Assembly (NCBI RefSeq): GCF_008831285.2
Contig: NC_045141.1
Span: 21,386,848-21,450,847 of the forward strand
Source of the DNA: Nymphaea colorata
Lineage: Eukaryota > Streptophyta > Magnoliopsida > Nymphaeales > Nymphaeaceae
Length of the DNA: 64,000 bases
Reading direction: 5' to 3'
Under the pieces are notes generated by a model. That model was not told the DNA's origin, did no database searches, and worked only from the letters and a program-made list of their open reading frames with translations. Of the stretch, positions 42,801-56,387 are shown in pieces (position 1 is the first letter of the stretch; every line of letters begins with the position of its first letter). Made by a program: the position numbers and the translations under genes.

Positions 42801-45800
42801 CCTTACATTTAGATATTGTTGCTAGTGGATGTTTCATACGTGCTGTTTGTTGTTCATTTTGGATGTTATATGTTCTTTCTGGTTTGATTTTTGTTAATTG
42901 GTTTGTGTCTTTTACAAATTTGCCGTAGTTTTTTTTCTTGATGCACCAAGTTTTGTGCATATCAGGTCCATTCTACTATGGTATTCTGGTATACATATAT
43001 ATATAGACACACACACACACACACACATATATGTTCCATGCATTTTTAAGGGTCGGGCCGGCCAGCCCGGCCCATTTAAATTATTATTTTTAATTATAAA
43101 ATAACATTTTTTAATATAAAATGTATTTATTAAGAATAAAAAATATTATTAAAACAAAAAAAATTAAATATATATATATATTTTTAAGTTATTGGGCCTA
43201 AACGGGTCGGGCCGGGCCGACCCGGGCCTGGCTGTCGGGCCCGGGCGCGGCCCGGGCGGGATTTTCCCGGCCCATACCGAGCCGGGCCGGCCCGGTATAC
43301 AGTTTTCCCTTTTCCTTTTATCATTAGGAGTCACTGAAGAAAAGATGTTGGTGCATCTGTTCAGCAGTGATGGTCCTTTTTGCATTTTCTTCCCTGCTGA
43401 TAACTTTGTTAAGGTGGTTTCAAGTTTTTTTGATGTTTACTTACTCAGGAGCATGCTTGACATAGGTCCATCTGGTTGGTTTCAGGTTTTTGCTGTTAAG
43501 AGTGTTCTGCAGAAGCCTATCAGCTTGATACAAGGTCCTCCTGGTACAGGAAAGACTGTTACTTCTGCAGCTATTGTATATCACATGGCCAAACAAGGAC
43601 AGGGCCAGGTATGTAATGGTTTAATATAATTTATCATCATTTGAGAATTTTGTTTCATCTTATCTGTCAAGTTCTTTGGTCCATTAATTATTGTAAGTAC
43701 TTGCTAGGTCTTGGTTTGTGCACCAAGTAATGTTGCAGTTGATCAGCTTGCTGAGAAGATAAGTACAACTGGTTTGAAGGTAACCAAACATTATCATGAA
43801 TTTGTGTTTCGTGAACACGTTTGTTATGTCGCTTAATTTTTCCCATCTTTTGACAACTGCAGTACTTGTCAGCATGGACATTTCAATCGTGCATTTGTTT
43901 ATTATAACAAAAGTAAATAGAATTTAAGGTGGCTGCTTGAACTTTTCTTGGGAAAATTTTTAAAAATAGTTGTATGATCTCTTTCCTGGTCATGTTCTCA
44001 TGCAGGTGTGGGTGCGGGTGTGCCCCCACATGCTCCCGGTTCAGTTTGACTGAGTTGGGTGCTACTGACTGCACCTGCTTTTTTTTTCTCTTTTTTTTTT
44101 CTCCTCTCATCTTTTCCCTCTTCTCTCATTCCACTCTTTTCCCCTCCTTTTCCTATCTTTTTCTTTTTCCCTCTTTATCTCTTTCTCTTTTTCAACAGAG
44201 AGAGTCCTTTTCAAAGGAGAAGAAACTTAGTGGCCTTTTCAAAGGACATCAAGTTTTATTGGCCTGCATTTTTTATTTTTTTAATGAAGGTTGTAGACTC
44301 GGTCGTCTTGAGAGGCCCTCATTCTTTGGTTATTTTATGAAATAAAATTTTGAATGAGATTAAAGTATACTTCATAAAAAAATACAAATGTAGACAAATA
44401 AAATCATGAAAGCTTACCTGCACCCAATTTTTTTTGGAATTTGCTGCATCTGGCACCGGCATTGGCACCTGCGCTCTGCACCCATGTGGCGTAGCTTTCA
44501 TATTATCTTGCTTTTAGTTGTTAAGGTCTCAATTAGTTCATTACTTGATTGCGCTGGTTACGAACCAACCTGTGTTTTCAGACCAGCAACTAGTTGATCA
44601 AACTAGCCCAATTAGTTTTGATTACCTGACTAATCCCATACCTATCAATATATATTGCATTCTTTGTATAAATATATATGTTTCTTCATTTAATTTCATA
44701 TTTATTTATTCATTTGTTGTCAATCAACTTGGACCAAGTTGGACCAACTAGTTGATTTCAAATTCATAGTCACAAAAAACCAAAAAACACATTAAAAACA
44801 TGAAAAATAAGTCAGCCGATAAAACAACCAAAAAATACTGTTGTTTTTAAATACCAAAATGAAAAAAAAATTGTCTTTGCGCGTTTTTCCTTTTCTTTAA
44901 TTTTAGGCATGTTTTTTGTTTTTAATGCCAAATTGCTTGTTTCCATTTTCTAATTTTTATTTGTTTCTTGTCTAGTTATTTTTTGTTGTTGTATTTTATT
45001 TTTTCCTAATTTTTAAGATTTTTAAAATTTTTAAGAATTTACAATATTTTTCTTGCGAGCTTGCCATATTATACTTGAGAAAAACCTCGTTGTTTAAAAC
45101 ACGAAACAATATTTGTGGCTATCTCACTTTATCTTTTAGGGTCTTGAACGACTTTGTGTCTTGTTTCTTATTTGACAACTTAGATCTTGTTACCGTGAAC
45201 GAGTTATTTTTAGAAACCAGTAGACATTGATTAGCTGACTAATCTCATACCCATAAATTTGTATATCTATTTCGTTCTATAACTATATATGTTTTTTCAT
45301 TTACTTCCATATAGATGCAAGTATTTGTTTATTTATTCATTTATAGTGAATACAATTCATTTATAGTCAGTCAACCTGGACCACGTTGGATCAGCGAGTT
45401 GATTTATCTTTTTAGGGTCTTAAACAGCTTATGTTTGTCTTCTTATTTGAGAACTTAGATCTTGTTACTATAAACAAGTCCTTTTTAGAAAATTTAATGT
45501 TTACATGTCATATCTGAAGTCCTGCCTTTTTTAATTCATAAACTGTCTTTGGAAATTGAATGGGTAAGATACATTACTTTGGTAGAAAACAAAAAATGAA
45601 ACCTTCGATATAGTAGCCACTTTGAGAATGGCATGATTCTGCAGGAGAAGATTTTTTGAGGATTTGCACAGGAGATAGCATTTGAGATCTATGGGTTGTC
45701 GTGCTTGAGTTGGTGGTTTGATATTTTATTTTTTTTGTATATTCTATGAGTTCAGGTACATTTTGTAAAATTGGTTTACAAATTTCCAACAGTGTAACTC

Positions 45801-48800
45801 GAATTTTTAGAATTTTTAGACTTATACAAGAAAAAAAAAAGAATCCTATTTTTTTTCCCAAGTTTTCATGTTTGTAAACAATTTTACAGTGCAATGTTAT
45901 TTCTTTTGTCATTGCTGCTAAAACTTTCAGTTTACATGCTGCAATAGTACTTAGGTGTCATGTTAATGCTTATCGACATATTGTGTTCTGATGGTTCTTT
46001 GTGCTGTAGTTTTTTAATTTACTTGTTCATGGCTTTTGTTTGCGGTCATCTTTTTCAGGTTGTTAGACTCTGTGCCAAATCAAGGGAAGCTGTTAGCTCA
46101 CCTGTTGAACATCTGACACTACATTATCAGGCAATTTGTTGCAAAATTTTCTTTTGCAATCATTCATTTTGATAATGAGCAGATCCTCTTGGATGATTGC
46201 ATTTTTTTTTGTTCTTGAAGTAGTTAATAATTATTTCGGAACTCTATCAGGTTCGACACCTTGATACGTCAGAAAAAAGTGAGCTTCACAAGCTTCAGCA
46301 ATTGAAAGATGAACAAGGTATTACATATTCCTGTCCAACTTTTTTTTAAGAAAAAAGAAAGCTTTGACCGAACTTGCTGGTAGCAGATTTTTTAAGTTAA
46401 ATGATTTATGTCTACAGTTGTCCTGATGTCCTCAGGTGCTGGTTAATTGTAAATTGCGGGATGTACACTTTAAAATTCCCCTTTCAAATATTATCTGGCA
46501 ATTTAATCTACGTTCTTTTCTCCTCATTTATCTGTGTGATTGTCAAACCACCAATTGGTTGACTGGTCAGCCTAGTTGCTGGTTGCCTGGTTCAGTGACT
46601 AGACCTTGGCCTGAAACTTGCCAGGCGTAGTTGGGTCGGTAGTCGATGATCTATGTCAAACCACCAATTGGTTGACTGGTCAGCCTAGTTGCTGGTCCAG
46701 TGACTAGACCTTGGCCTGAAACTTGCCAGGCGTAGTTGGGTCAGTAGTCGATGATCTATTAATCTGTTGGTTGGTCACCTTGTCTTTTAAGTATAATAAT
46801 TTTGGAAAGCTGAAAAGGTTGTTATAGTAGCCAGATGTGCCATAGGTTGCCTACCTTTTTTGGATTTGGGTGATTTTCTCTCCTTCCCTGTCTGGCCATC
46901 CCACATCCTATGTGCCCTTTTTGACATAACCCTGCCATGTCAGCACATTGCACACTCATTCTTTTCCTTAATTCCTTTCTAGAAAGGGGGTTGTGTAATG
47001 TGTGTTGGCTTTTTAGTATGTAAGATTGACACTTACACACGTACATGTACCGAGTAGCATTAGATGCTTGAATGTCAAGTTTATTATCATGCAACATTAT
47101 GTGAATTGGCGAACTATGTGATTTACTCGTTCCATAATAATATTTTTATTATTTTTATCACTTTGAATATTCTGTTTTAGATTTCTGATTTTATTTTAGC
47201 CAACAAGCCTAGACTGGATAGTCCTTTTAGAGCCTTAATGAACTTGCATACCACTCTTGATTATGATAATTGAGATTATCTAGCAGCATAGCTGGGTCAA
47301 GGAAAATTTGAGTTCGTCTCTATCTGAAGTGTACAGGCCACAGGCCTTCTTACTTGATAGTTATTATATGATTGTATTGTTCAACTAAACGTGAATAGTG
47401 GCATTTTTGGATAATGCTCAGTTATTTTTATGCTGCCATTTCAGCTTTTTTACTCTTTCATGTTATGGCTTTTGATCAATTTGCAGTCATAGAAGTATCT
47501 CTTCAGTCTATCTGTTGGTTACCTGATTATGTACTATGGTGCTAGAAATGCTTATAAGGCAGTTCTTTTAGTAGAAATTTATGGATGTATCTTATAAATT
47601 TATGGTTATATCTTATATGGATATGTAACTACCTTGTGGGCCATCTTTTGGAGGCTGGTGGCTAATTTCTAATATGCCTCTGGAACTTTGGCTAGCTATG
47701 TTACCTAAATAAAATTTGACATTGAATCCATGCATGTCAATAGGTGAGCTTTCCAGCAGTGATGAGAAAAAGTATAAGGCTCTTAAAAGGGCAACAGAAA
47801 GGGAGATAACACAGAGTGCAGATGTCATTTGTTGCACTTGTGTTGGTGCTGGGGATCCACGCTTAGCAAATTTTAGGTTTCGGCAGGTCTGGTTTCACTC
47901 TGGTTTTGCTTGTCCTTGTACTCTATTCTCCTTTTGTTCTAATATTTGTGCGCCCTTTTACAGGTTCTTATTGATGAGTCTACTCAGGCAACAGAACCAG
48001 AGTGTCTTATTCCTCTTGTTCTTGGTGTTAAGCAGGTAGATTGCTGCTATCAACTCTTTTGGCTTTTTTCCTCAATGAAGTTTTTGCTTTATGTTCCTCA
48101 TAGTTTATTATATTTACAAATAGGTTGTTCTTGTCGGAGATCATTGCCAGCTTGGTCCGGTAATTATGTGCAAGAAGGCAGCTCGTGCTGGTCTTGCACA
48201 ATCACTTTTTGAGCGCCTTGTGCTGCTGGGTGTGAAGCCTTTTAGGTTACAGGTGATCCATATTGATAAAATTTCTGCATTGAAATTTATGTTGGGTGAA
48301 AAAGTTAATTTCTGAGGTTCTATATTCTGTTTTGTTATTATTAGCTGGCAGTTTTTGGTGTTCATCTAAATTCCAACTAATTTACCTATGTCCTTATTCA
48401 GTGGATAACCTAAACCACTTTTGCCCATCAGAAAAAGAAAAAGAGCAGAAAATTTGTGAGTAATATATTCAAGAAAGTATGCTGTAGCTGAAGCTCACAT
48501 CTCTAATCTGATTTTGTTCTGATTATTTGAAGTGGCCACTGGCCAGAGCTCGATAATGCATAACATGAACACAGATGGTGTGTTTCCTGTCACTTTCTAT
48601 TGTTTCCATGTTTCAAATTGGTCTGGTTGGTGAATTCCTGTGCTGAGGAATAAATAAGTTTAGCATAACTGCTATGTATATAATGGAGTACTGGGAGTTA
48701 TTTCTCCCATCTGGAGATGTAAGCTTAAGACTTTCATGACCTATAGGACATGGGTAGAGGTGCAGATGCAGGTTCTGGCGAGGAGGGTACGATATGGCTT

Positions 48801-51800
48801 AAGAAGGCTTTGGGTTATGGTTATGGTGCAGTAGCTGAAAAAGTGGTTATGGAAAAAAACGCATTCTGCAGTTACTCTTTTAGACTAGTGGTCTGGCACA
48901 CTGACACATTGACCTTAACTTTCATTTGCATGATATATAAGCTTATTCGCATTGATCACATCAGATGCTGTACCTCATGCATGCTGATTCTCAGGTTTTC
49001 ATACATTTACTATTATATGGTGGAAGGGGTGGCAAGTAAAAGTTGTCTTATGTCTTAACCTTGGAGCTGCTTGATGTTTATGCTGAAATTCTTTGCAGGT
49101 TCAATATCGTATGCACCCATCACTGTCAGAATTTCCCTCAAACAGCTTTTATGAAGGTACCCTCCAAAACGGGGTGACTATTAATGAGAGGCAGTCACCT
49201 GGTATTGATTTTCCATGGCCTGTTCCAAACCGTCCAATGTTTTTCTATGTCCAGGTATCCACAATGTGAAGCAATTTAGCTTTCTGAGGCATTCTTGACT
49301 TAGCATATTGGCTATACTTTAATGCTTGACTATACTTCTGTTAGTTAGCTTTCTGAGGCATTCTTGACTTAGCATATTGGCTATACTTTAATGCTTGACT
49401 ATACTTCTGTTAGATGGGCCAAGAAGAAATCAGTGCAAGTGGAACATCCTACCTGAACAGGACTGAGGCTGCAAATGTAGAAAAGATTGTTACTACATTT
49501 TTGAGGAGCGGAGTGGTTCCAAGCCAGGTTCAAATGCTTTCTTACTTATTGGTTCTTGTTTGATTCAAATGCTTTTGGACATTCTCAGTTTCTTTTGAGT
49601 ATTTCTGAGCCTCCTTACTCTTGCGATGACAAGATTGGAGTCATAACACCTTATGAAGGGCAACGAGCATACATTGTGAATCACATGTCAAGAAATGGAG
49701 CTCTTAGACAGCAGCTATACAAAGAAATTGAGGTTTTATTCTATCTATCTCTCTGTCCTATATTTGAAAGTCAAACTTGTCAGCAGTTGTTGAGGAGCTT
49801 TATTGATTAGGAATTTTCTTCTGCAGGTTGCTAGTGTTGATTCTTTCCAAGGAAGAGAGAAGGATTACATAATACTCTCCTGTGTTAGGAGCAATGAGCA
49901 TCAGGTGTGCCTTTTGGTCTGGCTGTGCACTTGTTTTGGAACATTTTGTGGTCAATTATGTCTTTTCTCTGATTTTTTAGTATCCATTTGTAATTTTTGG
50001 AAGTTGTTCGCTGTTTTAATGTACAAATGCATCCAGGTATGTCTACACAATTACTAAGTTCTTGAACGAGGTAGGGAATCAGGTGTCTGGGTGCAAGCGA
50101 GCCTATAGGAGCAATCAACCTAGTTGGACCCATGAAGGAAAAGTAGAAAATATTAGGCACTCGGAAGGCATCAAAAAGAAAAGGGAGAAAGAGCGTAGTA
50201 GTTATATCTTGGTTGTACAGAGCTGTCACTTGCCCAGATATGTAACTTGTGTTGAGGTTATAAGTTTGCAAAGCAAAATTAAGGTAGACTTTGTGGAAAT
50301 GTGCGGTATTGTATGGACATAAATTCTGGACAGTTACTGCTGGAAATATTGCTCAACTAACGCAACATGGTTGCCTCTATCCAGCACAAAATGACCATGC
50401 TTGAGCATTACTATTGAAGATGGTGAAGTTATCTTTCTGATTTAGTCATTACTTGACATTGGGGCCGGTCAATCTAGTGTATAGGGGTCTTTCTATTTTC
50501 ATTTATCTTTATCGATGAATGTAGTTCATAAGCCAGTGAAGGAGCAAACAGTATTTCAAAAAATTTAATGCTTTAATTAGTGTGTTTAACAGTGGTGAAA
50601 TATGTATCAATGTAAATTTGTGATATTATTAACTAAAGTTATTGATCAAGTATGCAATCCACTAGCTGGTAAGTCATCAAATTTCATAGTAAACATACAT
50701 ATTTAAATTCTCAATTTGTGATAGTAATTAAGTTGTAAGATTCTTATTGTAGTAACTCCGACATGTCTAACTGGTAGGCTTCAGTAATGATGAAATTTTG
50801 TTGCATATGTTAATGTGCTTGCAGGAGAAAATGTGATTTTAAGTGCAACAGATTGGAACTATTTGCTCTTGTTGTCACAATCAGCAATAAAGATAATCTT
50901 TTGTTCTCTATGTGCAACTTGTTGTACTTGTATGTACTAGAAGTTACAGGAGATGGGTAGATCTTGCTTCCTTTGCTTCCATCCACACTTCTCTATTTTG
51001 AATAGGTGAATGAAAAGAAACCAAGGAAAGAGTACTTCTCTTGGAGCAATGTAACAATAACCAACTAAATATTAGTTCATAACTTCACATTACACTAACT
51101 GCAGCTAGTTTTGGAAAGAGTTCTCTATAATGGAAATCCATATCTCTATGGATCTGTATGTTATGGTACTCTGATGGAGTTTAGCCGGTATCTTGCATCT
51201 AATTACCCTTTCATGTTAGTACTCCTAGAACTTACTTTCTCTTCAAGTATCTAATTACAGATTTTTTCTGTCTTGTTGCTAATAATTACTCAGGGCATTG
51301 GGTTCCTGAATGATCCACGTAGATTAAATGTAGCTCTTACCCGAGCTCGTTATGGAATTGTGATATTGGGAAATCCTAAAGTTTTGAGCAAACAACCACT
51401 TTGGAACAGCTTATTGACACATTATAAGGTAAACCCTCTTACCTGTGCGGTTTTAATTTTGTTTGTATTCCCAAATAGAATTTCTGCCTTGTGCTTGCAA
51501 TTTTTTGTTTTGAGATAATTGTGCCATCATTACCTAACATGCTAATATGCTTTTTGGCTTCTTGCTGGATTTAATTTTGTGAAAGATACAAACACTTCTG
51601 CTTTTGTGTGACATATATTACAGGCTATTTGTAAACCTTTCTTCAAGTATCTGCTTTTGAGGGTTGGGGACTGCAGAAGGTTCAATACATAATTATGATA
51701 AAATGACCTATAAGAGTCGTTGATGCTATTCTGACAAAAATTTCGGGCAAGGAAAGCTTTAGTTCTTATCATTGCATTCTGCTGCAGCTTGAATGATCAT

Positions 51801-54800
51801 TGTTTGTTTTTATTTAATATAATGCTGTAATTGAATTGTATTTGAAACAATGTGTTTCCTCTCTTTCCCAATGGTAGTGAATATGGAGCCTCCTAAATTT
51901 TCCCTGTGCATCCCCAGCATTCATCTCTTTTTATTGGCATATGCAGCAAAGTCGAACAGTTTGTTCCCATTGTGTTTCTCCAAAAAGTAGCAATGTTTCT
52001 GTGGATTAATGTCTTATGGACATGGAAACTGTTATAACTTAAACAATTCATTATGATCTGTAAAAAGCATGTATCCTAGAAATTAATAACTAAATGTAGG
52101 TGTATTAGTATATTACAATCCATTTATTTATATATGTTGACCGCTTAGTGTTAATGGAGTATTTTGCAGATGTGCATCTTAATTCCTTCGCTTATCAAGA
52201 TGAATTAATAAGTTATTTTGTCCCTCTCAGGAGCATGAATGTTTGGTGGAAGGCCCGTTAAATAATCTGAAGCAAAGTATGGTTCAGTTCCAGAAGCCAA
52301 AGAAGGTTTGTTAACAATGATGAAATTTCGTGACAACTTCTGAGATATTGGAGGGCTTTTTGAGATGCTTCCTTGGTACTTGCTACTTGTTGATTCCTGA
52401 CTTAATTTGCTCGTCTACTTGTTATGCAACAGATCTATAATGATCGCAGACTTGTCTTTGGTGGGCCAGCAGCTGTTCCTGGTGATAGTTTTCCCCCTGT
52501 TGGATCTGCAAGCACCAATGCTGACAAAAGGGGGCCTCGTAGCAAAGGTAAAGCTTTTGGTGGTTACATTTGTGTGCCATTACTCCACTTATATTATCAG
52601 TGGTTGGATCTTTTTTAATGGCTAACATGTTTCTGGACCAGTGTTAAACTTCGTTGTTGAATATTCCATGACATGGAATACTAATTTTAATATTTTATTG
52701 GTTTTGTTTTTCAATGTAGTTTTCTTTGTGTATGGTTAGAATTGGAAATTCATACCTTATATATGCAGTAGCAAATACGTCTCTATTCTTCTGTTGATAT
52801 GCATAACAGAAGGAAGCGATTTTCACTCATCACCTGTGTTTGACTTTGATAGAACAGTCAGCCGTACACATTTATGTCACCTGACCTTTTCCCTTTTTTT
52901 GGTCTTGAAAAGGTGACCAAGACTTTCATGCTTTCTTTGCAGACATGCTTTGGGTTTGCTAACGGTACTCAGTTTTTCCTTGCCTTCAGCACTCATGAAT
53001 TATCTTGTGGTGCTTCATTTGTATGACATTTTTTATTTGATATCATGCATTTGGTGTTACAAGTGATCTTCCATACTATTTTCTATTTCACTGCTCGTTA
53101 GAGGATGTGTAGATTTGCTCTTTTTGCCCTTTATTTGTTAATACTTTTTTCTTTTTGGAAGTTCAATACTGTGTGAAAAAATATGATGAGAAGGAGCTTT
53201 CCAGTATGTGTGGAGATATGGAGGTCAGGAATGATTTTTTTTGATTCAGTATCGTTTTTATGAGATTAAGCTTTAGCATGGAGTGCTTTGCTGAATCTTA
53301 ACATGGATGCCATTTTTGCATTTTTCCTTTGTCAGGAATTTGTGCTGGGTTGTTCTTTCTGAAACTCTGTTCTGTCATTTAGATTTGATTTTTCACATTG
53401 AATGTTCTAACCATTTCCTTTCTATAACACCAGGCCATTCGTATATGCCTTTTGGTCCACCAAATGGAAACCATAAGCCTGGCGTTCATCCTGGGGGATT
53501 TCCTGTTCCCCGCCTCACGCTTCCCCCATTTCCAGGTGGACCACATACACAACCATATGCAATTCCAACCCGTGGTGCAGTTCATGGACCTGTTGGGGCT
53601 GTACCTCAGGTCCCTCAGTCTGGAAATAGAGGTTTTGGTGCCGGACGTGGAAATGCTGGCGGTCCTATTGGCGGCCATCTTTCTCACCAGCAAGGCTCGC
53701 AACAACCTCTTGGAAATATTGGATCTTCATTCAACTTTCCCCCTATGGACAACCAAAATAGTCAGCCTTCTGTTGGTGGGCCATTATCCCAGAGTGGATT
53801 ATTAACCCAGGTTTGTGCAATTGCGCTTGAAATTTTGGATCCAGTTCTTAGTGCTGCAGCTATTGTATTTCTAAGTTAGGTCATATCTATATGATGAATA
53901 GATACCACCAGTTCAAGGAATAAATCAGAACTTCCGTGAGGGATTTTCTCTTGGTGGAATGTCTCAGGTATTTAGCATCTATCTGTTATTTCTCTCAGAA
54001 TTGGTATTCAGGAGGGTATTGGCAATTTACTTGTTGGTGTCAATCATTCACAGGATTTCTTTGGGGACGATTTCAAGAGTCAAGGATCTCATGTTGCTTA
54101 CAATGTTGCTGATTTCTCAACTCAGGTATGAAATGTGCATGTATCCCTAGGTTTTTGTTGTTTCTTTTGTGCCTGTTATGGTAAATTTTCTTCGGCAGTC
54201 AGTCTTAGAAGTTCATAATTTTTTTCCTCAATTTGATTGGTATTTCACTGGGGAGATTTGCTATCTGTCAGCTTTTTGTAATCGTTTTCCTGTTTGAGGA
54301 TGTTTTTGAGGCAAGGTGTATGCACAAGTAAATCATATTAATAGAACCTGGCAGTATCTGCGAGCTTGTTAGTGATGCTATTAAGATTATGCAAAAACTG
54401 TTCTCCAGAAGGTTGTAATGATATTTAGATGAATGCTTTTGCATCTGCTGAACATTGTTATGAGTGAAGTTCCATGAATAAGTATGAGAGCACACATGTG
54501 CAATATACTGTGTGCGCATCTCAGCAATGTTCAAATCAAGTGTCATCTCCGACATGACTGACATAATCACTTAACTATTTGACATGTTTACACACTTTTA
54601 TGCAAGGGAAATTAGTTACTAAATTCACCAGGACATTTGGGTATATCATCCCCTACCATAACTATTTAACATGTTTATTGTAACATAGTTACTAGGAAGT
54701 GAAGGATTTGCAAGAAAAACTGGAAATTGGAAGGTAGATAGAATGTTAGAGATTGCGTATGTGAGGGCGAAGCTTGCTCTTGAAACGTTCAAGACAGCCA

Positions 54801-56352
54801 AAGCATGATGTTCTAGGGAGTGAAACTGAGGCTCAACATTGTATATATGGATCAAGTTGGCCAAACAGTCGAAAGTGAAGGATTTACAAGAAAGACAAAG
54901 GAAATTAGAAGGTAGAATGTTAGAGATTGCGTATGCGAGGGCAAAGCTTGCTCTTGAAGCATTCAAGACAGCCAAAGCAGGACGTTCTAGGGAGTGAAAC
55001 CGAGGCTCTAACATTGTATATATGGATCAAGTTGGCCGAACAGTCGAAAGTGAAGGATTTACAAGAAAGGCAGAGGAAATTGGAAGGTAGAATGTTAGAG
55101 ATGGCGTATGCGAGGGCGAAGCTTGCTCTTGAAGCGTTCAAGACAGCCAAAGCAGGACGTTCTAGGGAGTGAAACCGAGGCTCTAACATTGTATATATGG
55201 ATCAAGTTGGCTGAACAAGTCGAAAGTGAAGGATTTACAAGAAAGATGGATGAAATTGGAAGGTAGAATGTTAGAGATTGCATATGCAAGTGTGAAGCTT
55301 GCTCTTGAGTATTGAAGCATTTTGATGATGGATTTTTATTTCGTATCAGGGTCGGTCCAGAAGTAGACAACTTTACTCTTTTTGTCGTTAGTACTTTGTG
55401 TATCAGCAGTCTGTATCCCCCCCCCCCTTCGTTAACTTAGACCACTTCCTATTGTTTACTGCAATTATGATGATTTGATCTATCTGGATGATACTCCCCG
55501 TCTGCGCCAATTTCCGTCATGCATATGCTTGTCGTGCATCTTCCTTAGAAAGCTTTAGAAAGAGCTTTACATCATGTGAAGGTTATAGACTTAATATATT
55601 TCTAAGAAATTTCAACAAACTTTTAGAAGTATTGTTGAAATGTTCATATGTATAGCCTCTTAAAGTTATTTGTTCTTTTACAATGAAAACTTGGTTGGTT
55701 AAAATTTGTTCTTGCTGTGAGCTATGAGTTTTATGCTGTATTATGCTCCAGGCTTCTCAAAGTGGATATGGTGTTGATTACGTCACTCAAGGGACACAAG
55801 GTGGGTTTCCAGGGAGCTTCTTGAATCAGAACACACAGGCTGGTTATTCTCATCTTGGAACTGCGAATGACTTTATTACTCAGGTGCGTTATAATGTGCC
55901 AAAAATGGACATGCTTGACGTTTCATGCTGATGAAGCATGTTTTAGCAGTTTAATTTTTAGCAAGCGAGCCTTGCTGAACGCATATTCTTTGGTCTCATT
56001 TCCATAAAACTCAATTGGTTCTTGCTTGAGGTATGAGACACCTTTCTTCCTATCTCATGCACACCCAAAAACATAGTGGTTAGGGTCAAATAAAAAAGTT
56101 TAATTTTTAGCAAGCGAGCCTTGCTGAACGCATATTCTTTGGTCTCATTTCCATAAAACTCAATTGGTTCTTGCTTGAGGTATGAGACACCTTTCTTCCT
56201 ATCTCATGCACACCCAAAAACATAGTGGTTAGGGTCAAATAAAAAAGAATCATTCACCTTTGTCCTGAAGGTCTCTGGAATTGTGCGTGTTTGGTAATGG
56301 AAGTTGTCTTGGTTTTGTCCAACCATTTTTTCACAATTGTAGTCTCTCTCTG

Positions 56353-56387
<35 letters not shown>

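Noticed and set aside
54646-55370. Open frames of 89-122 codons on the minus strand
   Set aside because: They are antisense readings of the 175-bp minisatellite and repeat with it; no independent support.
55418-55429. Run of about ten C in UPF1 intron 26
   Set aside because: A simple homopolymer, possibly length-uncertain in sequencing; no functional signal.
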